From positions 1 to 64,000 of the forward strand of contig NZ_VTQX01000005.1 of assembly GCF_008764295.1 (NCBI RefSeq): a stretch of DNA of 64,000 bases, written 5' to 3'. Every line of letters starts with the position of its first letter. The stretch's first letter is position 1. This document shows positions 36,091 to 46,549 of the stretch, piece by piece. A program made the position numbers and the translations under genes. This DNA is from Bacillus methanolicus. Lineage in GTDB: Bacteria > Bacillota > Bacilli > Bacillales > Cytobacillaceae. The notes below the pieces were generated by a model. The model did not search any database. It saw nothing but the letters and a program-made list of their open reading frames with translations, and had not been told where the DNA came from.

Positions 36091-36666
36091 CTATAGATCC
36101 TTTAACATATCCTCTCTGTCATCATCTTCTTGAAAGGTTAATACCTCTTCCACAGGTTGATAGGAAGAACCGTAAATTTCTTGATCCTTATATGTGTGAA
36201 TTTGTTTATATGTTTTACCCATCGCCTCATAAATCATTTCTTCACTTTCGCCGCTCGGAGTCCAATATAAAATTTCCATCTGATTTATTTCGTTTGTAGC
36301 AAGGGAACGTCTTCGGTATCCAATCGACTGGGCATGTTGAAATCCTTCCCTTTTATAGAAGCGCAATCGCTTCTCAGAATCACTGTCTTCATAATCAACA
36401 GGCTCTACTTCAAGTATAATCGGTTTTTCTTTACGCTTTAATTTTTCAAGCAGTTTATGTCCCAGTCCTTGTCCTCTCGCATCCTTTGATACGAATAAGT
36501 AGTCAATAAAAACAAAATAATCAAACTCAGCATACATCAAAACGTGGAGAGGACCTTCATCCTTATGATAAATATCTGAACGTTCCTGCAATAACGTCTC
36601 CATATGTTCCTTTGATTTCATTTCTTCAATCGGAAAATACTGATTGAGTTTCTCGTACCAGTGCAT
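36091..36666 (-). CDS. yjbC: GNAT-family acetyltransferase YjbC
   Basis: This 191-residue protein has a GNAT core: VFIDYLFVSKDARGQGLGHKLL (acetyl-CoA loop R-G-Q-G-L-G) and LRFYKREGFQHA. The N-terminus (MHWYEKLNQYFP) and the acidic tail match YjbC, a stress-induced acetyltransferase placed upstream of spx in B. subtilis. AAGGAGATG lies before the ATG. The substrate is unknown. The acidic C-terminus (EEVLTFQEDDDREDM) is a family feature. Confidence 0.88.
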   Translation of the reverse strand: MHWYEKLNQYFPIEEMKSKEHMETLLQERSDIYHKDEGPLHVLMYAEFDYFVFIDYLFVSKDARGQGLGHKLLEKLKRKEKPIILEVEPVDYEDSDSEKRLRFYKREGFQHAQSIGYRRRSLATNEINQMEILYWTPSGESEEMIYEAMGKTYKQIHTYKDQEIYGSSYQPVEEVLTFQEDDDREDMLKDL

Positions 36667-36856
36667 GGTTCATCTCCTTTATCTCGTACAAAATGATTTC
36701 TTTTTAAACTTTCCCTATTATTTTCCTCATAAACCAATTTTATTAACACATCTCATAATTTTCTCTTTTCTTCAATATAAACTTCTTTTACAATGAAGGT
36801 AGGGGATCATTACAGTTTGTATGAGGATAATTAAAATAAATACAGGGGGGTTAACC

Positions 36857-37042
36857 ATGCCTGGGTACATAATGGACTTAACCATAGTTGCTGTTCTCAT
36901 TATTGGAATAACAGCGTTGATGGGAGTACTTTTAAATGGAATCGGTACCAAAGTGTTTGGTGGGAAAAACAAATCGGAGTTCGTTGATAAATCAGAAAAA
37001 ATTCAAACCGGCTGGAAGAGTGTCGGAGGATTCAAAAAATAA
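36857..37042 (+). CDS. Small membrane protein, unrecognised
   Basis: This 61-residue protein starts MPGYIMDLTIVAVLIIG, has one hydrophobic N-terminal helix and a charged C-terminus (KNKSEFVDKSEKIQTGWK). AGGGGGG stands 6 nt before ATG 36857; the longer frame from 36821 is not preferred. A terminator follows. I do not recognise the family. Its placement between yjbC and a secreted glycosidase-like gene gives no clear clue. Confidence 0.65.
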   Translation: MPGYIMDLTIVAVLIIGITALMGVLLNGIGTKVFGGKNKSEFVDKSEKIQTGWKSVGGFKK

Positions 37043-37054
37043 TTAAATAACAAA

Positions 37055-37094
37055 AATGGCAGGTGCTTACATAAACACCTGCCATTTTTGTTAC
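37055..37094. terminator. Bidirectional terminator
   Basis: AAAAATGGCAGGTG pairs with CACCTGCCATTTTTG around CTTACATAAA. It serves the 36857 gene (plus) and the glycosidase-like gene (minus). Confidence 0.85.
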
Positions 37095-37119
37095 TCTTAT
37101 TAACAGTACTAGTTGCATC

Positions 37120-38319
37120 TCAAGGTGTATAGTCTACATTCTTACTATAGGTGTTAGCAGCATTCCATAAAAGAAACTCATTGATACCGTGATCGTTTAA
37201 AGCCCTTATTTGCGCTTCAACCTCGGCCTTACCATATTTTTTATAATTTCCTTTCCCTAACCAAGTGGCTGTAAAATCTTGAAGCCACGGTCTGGATATC
37301 GGAGGATTTTCAAGGTTAGATAAAATATTGCTTTCCAGCTTTGCATATTCAGAGACGAGCTTGTACGGCTCCAAATCAGGCTTGCTAATACCAAAATAAG
37401 AAGTCCAATGACTAGGATAAATCATCGAGGAAATAACATCAATATGCTCGCTTATTTTCGAGAAATTTTGTCCAATTCCCGGAGCTTCAGGCAATGTTGC
37501 CGTATATCCGAAAATATCGACTGATACTTTAACTGAGAATGGCTCAAGCTTCTTTTTCGCATAGGCGATAAAATCGGTAACTGCTTGTACCCTTTTTTGC
37601 GTATCGTCCCCCTGTGATTTCTCATAATTGCCCATTGAATATTGCAATTTCTTGTCTCTTGTTTCAAAACCTTCTGGAAAACGGACATAATCAAACTGAA
37701 TTTCTTGGAAACCCATTTTTGCAGCTTCTATCGCAATTTCAACATTATAATCCCAAACCTCTTGTAAAAACGGATTGACAAAAGATTCTCCACGACTATT
37801 CACCCATACTTTAGAACCATTTTTAAAAGATAGCTCAGGCTTTGCCGTTGCTAAAACAGTATCCTTAAAGACGACGATGCGAGCAATCGGATATATTTTC
37901 TTTTGCTCCAACGTTTTTAACATTTGCGTTGGATTCTTAATATAATTCTTTCCAATTTTTTTATATGGTGAGGAGTCATCGGGAGTGTACGTAAGATTGC
38001 CCCAATCATCTTTTATATCTATAACCATCGAATTTAAATCCGAGTTCTCGGTGAGATTAATCAACTGCTTAAATTTTCCACTTCCAGCAGAATGACCAGT
38101 AACATATATGCCTCTTACAGCATCCGGGTATTCAAACTGAAAACCGCTTTGATATTCAAAACGCTTCATTTCGCTCGGTAAACTTTTCACTAAAGAGATA
38201 TGCTCACGCAGTGACTGCAACTTCGGTTGATGTGCATTTTTTTCAGGTGCAGCAAAAGCGCTAGTTTCAAGAATCAAGGCAAGTATCGTAACAACAAAAA
38301 CAGGACGAAGAAATTTCAT
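37120..38319 (-). CDS. Secreted putative glycoside hydrolase (DUF4015)
   Basis: This 399-residue protein has a signal peptide ending ETSAFAAPE and a DUF4015-type TIM-barrel-like domain. Family-like stretches are GIYVTGHSAGSGKFKQLI, SMVIDIKDDWGNLTYTPD, FQEIQFDYVRFPEG and DVISSMIYPSHWT. The D-Y-V-R-F-P motif is a hallmark and may carry a catalytic or binding acidic residue. It probably acts on an extracellular polysaccharide; the substrate is unknown. Upstream on the minus strand it faces the Opp operon end, with its own start and no obvious partner. Confidence 0.85.
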   Translation of the reverse strand: MKFLRPVFVVTILALILETSAFAAPEKNAHQPKLQSLREHISLVKSLPSEMKRFEYQSGFQFEYPDAVRGIYVTGHSAGSGKFKQLINLTENSDLNSMVIDIKDDWGNLTYTPDDSSPYKKIGKNYIKNPTQMLKTLEQKKIYPIARIVVFKDTVLATAKPELSFKNGSKVWVNSRGESFVNPFLQEVWDYNVEIAIEAAKMGFQEIQFDYVRFPEGFETRDKKLQYSMGNYEKSQGDDTQKRVQAVTDFIAYAKKKLEPFSVKVSVDIFGYTATLPEAPGIGQNFSKISEHIDVISSMIYPSHWTSYFGISKPDLEPYKLVSEYAKLESNILSNLENPPISRPWLQDFTATWLGKGNYKKYGKAEVEAQIRALNDHGINEFLLWNAANTYSKNVDYTP

Positions 38320-38604
38320 AAATATCCCCTTTTCCTCGCTGACTTTGATAAAGCAGGAGTTCTTTTTCTATTCTATTTTAACGTTTCTTTGCCCTTAGAT
38401 CTATTCGACATTTGTCGATTTCATCTATTTTGTAAAGAAGCGATAACCCCATTGAACTTCATTCTTACAAAAACAAATCCTTATATTTCTTATTGTAAAT
38501 CAAATCAGCTTTTTTTAACGTGGTGCTTTTCACTTCAACTGTTTGTTTTTGCTAAAGACTATGTGAAATCGTTGATTTCATGTCGGAAAGGACGTCTTTA
38601 AACA
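38320..38604. other. Intergenic region upstream of the DUF4015 gene
   Basis: No gene is supported. A 124-codon open frame on the plus strand overlaps the signal peptide of the neighbouring gene and lacks a ribosome site. Confidence 0.4.
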
Positions 38605-38652
38605 AAAGAAGTGGCGATAAACGAATCGTTTGTCGCCACTTTCTTTTGTTTT
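38605..38652. terminator. Candidate terminator of the Opp operon
   Basis: AAGTGGCGA pairs with TGTCGCCACTT around an AT-rich loop with an inner AAACGA/TCGTTT pair. T-runs are present on both sides. It lies 350 bp beyond the oppF stop; no stronger terminator was found nearer. Confidence 0.6.
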
Positions 38653-39007
38653 TTTTACTGTAAGTAGGTGGAGGCTTCCCAACACTATTGAAATACTTGT
38701 GGACTATTGTCACAACAAGCCAAACTACTCATTCAATCTGTTAGTTGACCAAATTTAAGAACAATCAGTTTGCACCATTTTCTCGTCGGAATCCATCCCG
38801 CAGATTATCCACCAAGAGCTCTTAATAGCAACCCCTGTATGAGGGCAAATTTCATATCAAATCCAACCAAGTTTTTCGGAAAAAGTTTGCACAGAAATAG
38901 ATAAAGTCCGGATCAGCGTGTGAAAAGAAAAAGGAGTCAAATCAAATCCCTTTTACCCAACGTAAAAACATTGTGGAGAGAATTAACTATGACTCATTTT
39001 CCTTTTA
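38653..39007. other. Non-coding stretch after oppF
   Basis: About 350 bp have no gene and no clear operator. The base composition is more mixed than in neighbouring AT-rich gaps, and the content may be decayed DNA. Confidence 0.35.
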
Positions 39008-39949
39008 TTATTTTGCATATTGAGTTTTATACTGTTCCCATTCCTTAACTGAGCATTGAACAAAATGTCCGGGCTTTACTTCACGGAATTGGACATCATC
39101 ATCTTCAGTGTATTGATGAACGCTTGGATTATATGTTTTACGTTTACGATTGCGTTCATAATTTGGATCTGGTAATGGAATTGCCGATAATAAAGATTGT
39201 GTGTATGGATGAATCGGGTTTTGATAAAGTTCGTCGGCTGGAGCAAGCTCGACTAGTTTCCCAAAATACATAACACCAATTCGATCACTAATGTATTTGA
39301 CCATGGAAAGATCATGGGCAATAAATAAATAGGTAAGCCCCTTTTCTTTTTGCAGTTTTTTCATTAAATTAACGACCTGTGCTTGAATTGAAACATCGAG
39401 TGCAGAAATTGGTTCGTCTGCAATAATAAATTCAGGTTCTACAGCAAGAGCACGAGCAATCCCGATGCGCTGCCTCTGACCGCCTGAAAACTCATGGGGA
39501 TAACGATTCGCATGCTCTTTATTTAAACCGACCGTTTCTAATAATTCCACAACTCTTCTCTTGCGCTCTTCTTTTGACTTAGCAAGACCATGAATATCAA
39601 TACCTTCCGCAATGATATCAGACACTTTCATCCTTGGGTTTAAGGATGCTTGTGGATCTTGGAAAATCATCTGCATTTTTCGATTGAATTCTTTTAATTC
39701 AGCCTTTGATTTTTTTCCATGAACATTGACGCCATTAAAGAGCACTTCTCCATCTGTGGCATCGTAAAGGCGGATAATTGTCCTTCCAGTAGTTGACTTT
39801 CCACAACCAGATTCACCCACTAGCCCTAACGTTTCACCACGATAAATATCAAAAGAGATGTCATTCACCGCTCTTACTTCATTAGCTTTGCCAATGTTGA
39901 AATACTGCTTTAAATTTTTAATTTCTACTAATTTTTCAGTCGTCGCCAT
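39008..39949 (-). CDS. oppF: Oligopeptide ABC transporter ATP-binding protein OppF
   Basis: This 313-residue ATPase drives peptide uptake. It has Walker A GESGCGKST (about residue 46), a Q-loop IFQDPQASLNP, the signature SGGQRQRIGIARALA, and Walker B EFIIADEPISALD. The end carries the FVQCSVKEWEQYK segment typical of OppF/DppF, with a cysteine. GGAGGGG stands before the ATG. It starts 1 bp after oppD, and the order oppA-B-C-D-F is standard. Confidence 0.95.
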   Translation of the reverse strand: MATTEKLVEIKNLKQYFNIGKANEVRAVNDISFDIYRGETLGLVGESGCGKSTTGRTIIRLYDATDGEVLFNGVNVHGKKSKAELKEFNRKMQMIFQDPQASLNPRMKVSDIIAEGIDIHGLAKSKEERKRRVVELLETVGLNKEHANRYPHEFSGGQRQRIGIARALAVEPEFIIADEPISALDVSIQAQVVNLMKKLQKEKGLTYLFIAHDLSMVKYISDRIGVMYFGKLVELAPADELYQNPIHPYTQSLLSAIPLPDPNYERNRKRKTYNPSVHQYTEDDDVQFREVKPGHFVQCSVKEWEQYKTQYAK

Positions 39950-39950
39950 C

Positions 39951-40994
39951 TTAGTTCCCCTCCTTCATTTCAAGGAATTCACGTTGACGCCTTTTCACTG
40001 CTGGAGGCGGTTCTACTTTTGGAGCATCTGGATGCAGCAGCCATGTTGCCGCATAGTGCGTATCAGACACCTTGTACATAGGCGGTTGCTTTTCTAAGTC
40101 GATTTTCATGGCGTAAGCATTACGCGGTGCAAAAGCATCCCCTTTTGGTGGATGGAGCAAATCAGGTGGAGTACCTGGAATAGCGTACAGTTCTTCGTCA
40201 TCCGAATCAAGTGTTGGCATGGAACTAATTAAGCCCCAAGTATACGGATGTTGAGGATTATAAAAAATCTCATCAACGGTTCCGATTTCCACTATCTTTC
40301 CACCGTACATAACCGCCACACGGTCGGCAACATTTGCTACAACACCCAAATCATGGGTAATGAAAATAATCGACGTATCAATTTTCTTCTGTAAATCCTT
40401 CATCAATTCCAAAATTTGCGCTTGGATCGTAACATCTAGAGCTGTTGTCGGTTCGTCTGCAATCAGTACCTTTGGATTACACGCTAGCGCAATGGCAATA
40501 ACAACACGCTGACGCATTCCACCTGAGAATTGATGTGGATATTGCTCAAAACGCACTTCTGGATTCGCGATCCCAACTAGTTCAAGGATTTCAATTGCCC
40601 GTTTTTTCGCTGCCGACTTACTAAGCTTCTGATGCTTGACAATCGGTTCAATAATCTGTTTTCCAATTTTCATCGTCGGATTTAACGATGTCATCGGATC
40701 CTGAAAAATCATGGAGATTTCTTTTCCTCTAAGCTTCTGCATGGCCTTATCAGAAAGCTTTGCGAGATCCTTTCCATCAAAAAGAATTTCTCCCGCTTTT
40801 ATTTCAGAGTTGGACTCTGGCAATAAACGCATGAGCGCTTTCGTTGTCACTGATTTACCTGAACCGGATTCCCCAACGATGGCTAATGTTTCACCTTTTA
40901 AAAGATCAAAATTCACTCCACGAATAGCTTGTACCTCTCCACTGAATGTATGGAATGAAATATGCAAATCCTTTACTTCTAAAATCTTTTCCAT
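39951..40994 (-). CDS. oppD: Oligopeptide ABC transporter ATP-binding protein OppD
   Basis: This 347-residue ATPase pairs with OppF. Motifs are GESGSGKSVTTKALMRLL (Walker A), IFQDPMTSLNP (Q-loop), SGGMRQRVVIAIALA (signature) and VLIADEPTTALDVT (Walker B), with FITHDLGVVA. The C-terminal part lacks a full four-cysteine cluster seen in some relatives. AGGTG stands 8-9 nt before the ATG. Confidence 0.95.
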   Translation of the reverse strand: MEKILEVKDLHISFHTFSGEVQAIRGVNFDLLKGETLAIVGESGSGKSVTTKALMRLLPESNSEIKAGEILFDGKDLAKLSDKAMQKLRGKEISMIFQDPMTSLNPTMKIGKQIIEPIVKHQKLSKSAAKKRAIEILELVGIANPEVRFEQYPHQFSGGMRQRVVIAIALACNPKVLIADEPTTALDVTIQAQILELMKDLQKKIDTSIIFITHDLGVVANVADRVAVMYGGKIVEIGTVDEIFYNPQHPYTWGLISSMPTLDSDDEELYAIPGTPPDLLHPPKGDAFAPRNAYAMKIDLEKQPPMYKVSDTHYAATWLLHPDAPKVEPPPAVKRRQREFLEMKEGN

Positions 40995-41014
40995 ATTTTT
41001 TTCACCTACCTTTT

Positions 41015-42037
41015 CTAATCGCGCATTTTCGGATCTAACGCATCTCGCAGTCCATCTGCAACCATATTAAAACAAATCATAATTAAGCTGATAACTGTCG
41101 CTGGAATAATCATTTGATATGGATAAAGCTGTAATACTTTAAATCCTTCGTCAATCAAAGTACCTAATGAAGCATCAGGCGGCTGTAATCCTAGTCCGAT
41201 AAAGCTCAAGAAAGCTTCAAAGAAAATCGCACTTGGAATGGTAAACATTGTGTTAATAATAATAACACCAGCCAAATTTGGGATTAAATGCTTACTAATA
41301 ATTTTTCCATTTGATAGCCCTAATGTTCTTGCAGCTAAAACATACTCTTGATTCTTCAGCTTCAGTACTTGAGCGCGGATTACCCTTGCCATCGTAATCC
41401 AGCCTGTAATCGTCAGTGCCAACGTAATGGATAAAATCCCTGGATCTAACAGGATGGTCATTAAGATTACAACGACTAGATTCGGAATTCCTGATAAAAT
41501 CTCGATAATACGCTGCATCAAAGTATCGGTTCTTCCCCCAACAAAGCCGGAAATGGCACCATAAATAACACCAATCACCATATCAATAGCTGCAGCTAAA
41601 AAGGCAATGTAAAGTGATACTTGTGTTCCTTTCCATAAACGGGTAAACAAATCTCTTCCTAAGCTATCTGTTCCAAACCAATAATATTCCTCAACGTTTT
41701 TTTGTTCGTAAGCGTTATAAACATCACCATTTTTCCTTGTCAAATTCCCATCAAATGGCAACCAACTTACATTTTCCAATACTGGAATGCGTGGTGGTAA
41801 ATTATTGTGCTGTAAATTTTGCTCTTGATAGGTCCGACCTGATATATGAGGACCGACAAGTGCCATAATCGTTAATATCGCAATTATCACCAAACTAACG
41901 ATAGCACCCTTATTTTTCTTCACCCTAAGCCATGCATCCTGCCAGTAGTTAAGGCTTGGCTTAGAAATTTCCTCACTTTTCTTTGAATCAAGTTGAGCGG
42001 GTGAAAACATTTCTTTTGCAATTTTTTCTTGCGCCAT
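41015..42037 (-). CDS. oppC: Oligopeptide ABC transporter permease OppC
   Basis: This 340-residue protein has an N-terminal cytoplasmic tail, a first helix (GAIVSLVIIAILTIMALV), a long outer loop, then five helices. The EAA-like loop AARTLGLSNGKIISKHLIPNLAG contacts the ATPase. The start overlaps the end of oppB by 1 bp and GGGAGGG lies upstream. It ends 20 bp before oppD. Confidence 0.95.
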   Translation of the reverse strand: MAQEKIAKEMFSPAQLDSKKSEEISKPSLNYWQDAWLRVKKNKGAIVSLVIIAILTIMALVGPHISGRTYQEQNLQHNNLPPRIPVLENVSWLPFDGNLTRKNGDVYNAYEQKNVEEYYWFGTDSLGRDLFTRLWKGTQVSLYIAFLAAAIDMVIGVIYGAISGFVGGRTDTLMQRIIEILSGIPNLVVVILMTILLDPGILSITLALTITGWITMARVIRAQVLKLKNQEYVLAARTLGLSNGKIISKHLIPNLAGVIIINTMFTIPSAIFFEAFLSFIGLGLQPPDASLGTLIDEGFKVLQLYPYQMIIPATVISLIMICFNMVADGLRDALDPKMRD

Positions 42038-42966
42038 TATTTTTTCCCTCCCGCTAAACGAATTCGTGGATCAATGACACCGTATAAAAGATCAACGATT
42101 AAAATAACTGCAACAAATAATCCCGCAAATAAAAGCGTTGTTCCCATAATAACTGGGTAGTCATTTACTTGGATAGATTTAACGAATTGTTCTCCAATTC
42201 CTGGAATACCAAAGATTTTTTCGATGACTAATGAACCAGTCATTAAACTAACGACGAGTGGTCCTAATACCGTAATAACTGGAATGAGAGCATTTCTCAA
42301 TGCATGTTTGAAAGCTATTTCAAACCAGCTTGCCCCTTTTGCTTTAGCAAGAGTGATATAATCAGATTCCATTACTTCAATCATTTCTGTTCTCACAAAA
42401 CGTGAAGCTGTCGCAAGAGGGAACATTGCGAGCGCAATTGTTGGGAGCACCATATATTCTGGGCCACGCCAAAAAGCTACAGGGAACCAACCAAGTTTCA
42501 CTGCGACATAATATTGAAGCAATCCGGCAAATACAAATGAAGGAATTGATTTACCAAGTACAGCGATAAAAGTCGAAGTATAATCTACCCATGTATTTTG
42601 CTTTAGGGCAGCAACAACTCCTAAAATAATCCCAAAAAATGTACCGAATAGTATTGCTAACGCCCCTAGTGTTGCTGAAGGGCCAAGGCTTTTAATGATG
42701 ATGTCAGTAACCCCAACGTTATTAAATTGAAATGAAACACCTAAATCTCCTTTTAATAAGTTCATCATATAATTTGCATATTGTACTGGCACTGGATCAT
42801 CGAGACCGTACTTATCAATCATAATGCTCAGCTGTGTCTCTGATAATTTATCTGCATTTGAAAAAGGCGTACCTGGGATAATCTTCATGAGGAAAAAAGT
42901 AAACGAGGCAATTAAAAATAGAGTTACCACCATATAAATGATACGCTGAGTCAGATATTTCGCCAT
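42037..42966 (-). CDS. oppB: Oligopeptide ABC transporter permease OppB
   Basis: This 309-residue protein has six membrane helices and the EAA loop LAKAKGASWFEIAFKHALRNALIPV. The N-terminus MAKYLTQRIIYMVVTLFLIASFTFFLMKI is typical of OppB/DppB. GGGGGTG lies before the ATG. It follows oppA after a 130 bp gap containing a hairpin. Confidence 0.95.
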   Translation of the reverse strand: MAKYLTQRIIYMVVTLFLIASFTFFLMKIIPGTPFSNADKLSETQLSIMIDKYGLDDPVPVQYANYMMNLLKGDLGVSFQFNNVGVTDIIIKSLGPSATLGALAILFGTFFGIILGVVAALKQNTWVDYTSTFIAVLGKSIPSFVFAGLLQYYVAVKLGWFPVAFWRGPEYMVLPTIALAMFPLATASRFVRTEMIEVMESDYITLAKAKGASWFEIAFKHALRNALIPVITVLGPLVVSLMTGSLVIEKIFGIPGIGEQFVKSIQVNDYPVIMGTTLLFAGLFVAVILIVDLLYGVIDPRIRLAGGKK

Positions 42967-43029
42967 TTCTTACGCACCCCCTAATTTTTTAAAATCTCAA
43001 AAAAGTAAGACTGTTTTTTTGCAAAGGGA

Positions 43030-43062
43030 AAAGAGAGTATATTGAGAAACAATATACTCTCT
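43030..43062 (-). terminator. Intercistronic hairpin oppA-oppB
   Basis: AGAGAGTATATT pairs with AATATACTCTCT around GAGAAAC and is followed by a T-rich run on the minus strand. Such a hairpin after oppA is common and lets the receptor be made in excess over the permease. Confidence 0.8.
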
Positions 43063-43099
43063 TCTTATAACAATTTAAGTTATTGTCATAATTTTCCTA

Positions 43100-44791
43100 T
43101 TATTTTACAGAAGTCCACTTAAAGCTATACTCAGGTCCTACTAAATGGTAAGTAAAGTTTTCTACTTTCTCATTTACAAGTAGGTTAGAAGAACGTTGAT
43201 AAAGTGGTGCAATTGCTGCATCCTCTTCAAGTAAAATTCTTTCTGCCTCAGCAAGTGCTTCATAGCGTTCCACTGGCTTTTGAGCTAAAGTAGTTTGTGC
43301 TTCTTCAATAAGTTGGTCATACTTTTCATTAGAGTAGTCCATCTTATTATTTCCGCCGCCAGTTAACCAAAGAGCTTGGAATGTCATTGGGTCTAAATAG
43401 TCAGGACCCCAACCAGCCATTTGCAAATCGTAATCCTGCTTGTTTTGACGGTCAATACGTACACTGAATGGTACGCTCTCTACGTTAATTTTCATTCCAG
43501 GAAGATTTGTTTCTAACTGGTTTTTCACATATTCAGCCGATTTCTTTGCTGTTTCTGTATCATCAGTCAAATATCTTAGTTCAACAGAATCAGTGCCAAG
43601 CTCAGCTAAACCAGCTTCCCAAGCCTTTTTCGCTTCATCTACGTTATATGGCAACAATTCATTTCCGTTAATAGTACGGAAATCTTCGCCAGTTTCATCA
43701 TTTTTAACGAATTCATTTGGAACAGCATAGTTTGCCACGATAGAACCGTTGTTTAATACGCTATTAACGAAGTCTTCTTTATTAATTGCTTGTGCAATTG
43801 CCTTACGGATATTGACATTTTTCAAAGCATCGCTATTCTTTTGGTTCATTTTCAACCAGAAGATTGTTGGTTCTAACCACTTAACTAATCTTGGGTCTCC
43901 CTCGTACTGAGGTACTACATCCGAAGAAAGTTTAGAAGTAATATCTACTTCTCCTGTCTCAAATGCATTTGCTGCAGCTTGAGAGTCTTTTAATACGTTC
44001 CATGTAACCTTTTCTAATTTAACAGTGTCAGCATCCCAATATTCTGTATTCTTCACATAAGACCATTCAGAGTCGGTACTTCCGTCCCAATCTGCTAAAA
44101 CGAATGGACCATTATATAGAATAGAATCAGAATTCACTCCAAAATTTTCGCCTTGTTCTTCAACAAACTTTTGATTTTGTGGATAGAACGTTGGGAAAGC
44201 CATTAATGATTTGAAATAAGGAACCGGTCTCTCAAGAGTGACTTCGAGAGTTTTATCATCGAGTGCCTTTACCCCTAAAGTATTGAGATCATACTCTTTC
44301 TTTTGAGCTGCTGCTGCAGTAATTTCAGCTGCACCTTTAATTTTTCCATCCATCATGTATGGACCATATTCGGAAGCAGTTTCAGGATCAATTGCACGCT
44401 GCCAAGCATAAACAAAGTCGTGTGCCGTAACAGGTTCTCCATTAGACCATTTTGCATCTCTTAATTTAAATGTATAAACTGTACCGTCTTCACTAACTTC
44501 AGGCTCACCTTCTGCCATACCCTCTACAACCTCTTGGTTTCCATCTAAACGATATAAACCTTCATTAACATTGTTTAATGTTGTAAAGCTGATTGTATCT
44601 GTTGATTTTACACTATCCATGTTTGGTATAGCCTGTGCTTCCAACATCTTTATTTCTTGTGCCGCTGTTTTGTCAGCACCCTTTTCTTTATCATCTTTAC
44701 CAGCATTATCTCCGCCGCCACCGCAAGCAGCTAAAAATGTGCTAATTGCGAGCATTAAAGATAAAAGTAGAAAAAATTTCGACTTTTTCAC
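43100..44791 (-). CDS. oppA: Oligopeptide-binding lipoprotein OppA
   Basis: This 563-residue receptor has a signal peptide with lipobox LAAC (residues 20-23) and a glycine/aspartate linker. Family motifs: LNNVNEGLYRL, YTFKLRDAKWSNGEPVTAHDFVYAWQR, LMAFPTFYPQNQ, and FVNSVLNNGSIVANYAVP. It captures peptides for OppBCDF; in Bacillus this links to sporulation and competence signalling. The start is GTG 44791 with GGGGAGG upstream. It opens the oppA-B-C-D-F operon. Confidence 0.95.
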   Translation of the reverse strand: MKKSKFFLLLSLMLAISTFLAACGGGGDNAGKDDKEKGADKTAAQEIKMLEAQAIPNMDSVKSTDTISFTTLNNVNEGLYRLDGNQEVVEGMAEGEPEVSEDGTVYTFKLRDAKWSNGEPVTAHDFVYAWQRAIDPETASEYGPYMMDGKIKGAAEITAAAAQKKEYDLNTLGVKALDDKTLEVTLERPVPYFKSLMAFPTFYPQNQKFVEEQGENFGVNSDSILYNGPFVLADWDGSTDSEWSYVKNTEYWDADTVKLEKVTWNVLKDSQAAANAFETGEVDITSKLSSDVVPQYEGDPRLVKWLEPTIFWLKMNQKNSDALKNVNIRKAIAQAINKEDFVNSVLNNGSIVANYAVPNEFVKNDETGEDFRTINGNELLPYNVDEAKKAWEAGLAELGTDSVELRYLTDDTETAKKSAEYVKNQLETNLPGMKINVESVPFSVRIDRQNKQDYDLQMAGWGPDYLDPMTFQALWLTGGGNNKMDYSNEKYDQLIEEAQTTLAQKPVERYEALAEAERILLEEDAAIAPLYQRSSNLLVNEKVENFTYHLVGPEYSFKWTSVK

Positions 44792-45047
44792 TAGTAGACC
44801 TCCCCTTCTTTATTTTCAGAAAAATGGTTACAATGACTATTATACAGATAATAAAGTTTTTGTAAATTATTTTCTTGAAAAAATTTTATTTTACAGAAAT
44901 GTCAGTAATTTATCCTTTTCATAATTTTAGTTTTATAAAAAAATACCTTTATAGCAATATTTATGCACTAAAAGTGATAATTACTGCATTTATATTAATT
45001 TTATCTTATTATTAAATTGAATAATTTTTTTATACGGAGTTGATATT

Positions 45048-45404
45048 TTGAAAAAGCAATTACCCAAAATAGCTTGGTTATTTTTTATTTCTAACTTTTT
45101 AATTTTTCTTCTTTCCTTTCTGTTTTATCGTAAAATTTCTCTGTTGCTCTATATTAATATTTCTTTTTACATCGGAGCATTATTCATATTTATTTCTTTA
45201 CTATTTTTAACCATCAAAAGCGGTTTTTTTGACCAAATGACAAGATCGTTTCGCCTCGTTTTTGCAGGTAAAAATAGCAATAAAAAGGAAATAGAAGAAA
45301 TGGCATTGCCATCACAAATGATTTCAATCAATACACTTCCTTTTTTAATTAATGGCCTTTTGATTATTGCTTTTATGCTTATCGCATTAGCGAACTATTC
45401 ATGA
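45048..45404 (+). CDS. DUF3899 membrane protein
   Basis: This 118-residue protein has helices at LFFISNFLIFLLSFLFY, ISFYIGALFIFISLLFL and PFLINGLLIIAFMLIALA. The charged middle (TRSFRLVFAGKNSNKKEIEEM) suits DUF3899. The function is not known. The start is TTG 45048, with GGAG 8 nt upstream. It lies between oppA (divergent) and trpS. Confidence 0.75.
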   Translation: MKKQLPKIAWLFFISNFLIFLLSFLFYRKISLLLYINISFYIGALFIFISLLFLTIKSGFFDQMTRSFRLVFAGKNSNKKEIEEMALPSQMISINTLPFLINGLLIIAFMLIALANYS

Positions 45405-45493
45405 GCGTATTTTACAGGTCTGCCCCCAGTCAATGTTTTAAGTCAAATAGAAAAATGGTATAATTTATTAATCGAGAATAGGAGGAAACATGA

Positions 45494-46486
<993 letters not shown>

Positions 46487-46496
46487 TTGTTTCAAT

Positions 46497-46536
46497 ATAA
46501 CAAACCGCTTGTCCGTTTCGACAAGCGGCTTGTTAT
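46497..46536. terminator. Bidirectional terminator trpS/yjbA
   Basis: ATAACAAACCGCTTGTC pairs with GACAAGCGGCTTGTTAT around CGTTTC. Confidence 0.88.
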
Positions 46537-46549
46537 TGACGTCTTCAAC

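Noticed and set aside
38227-38601. 124-codon open frame opposite the DUF4015 signal peptide
   Set aside because: It overlaps the start of a well-supported gene on the other strand and lacks a ribosome site.
45405-45493. Possible T-box leader of trpS
   Set aside because: Only about 90 bp separate the upstream gene from trpS, with no T-box sequence or terminator-antiterminator pair.
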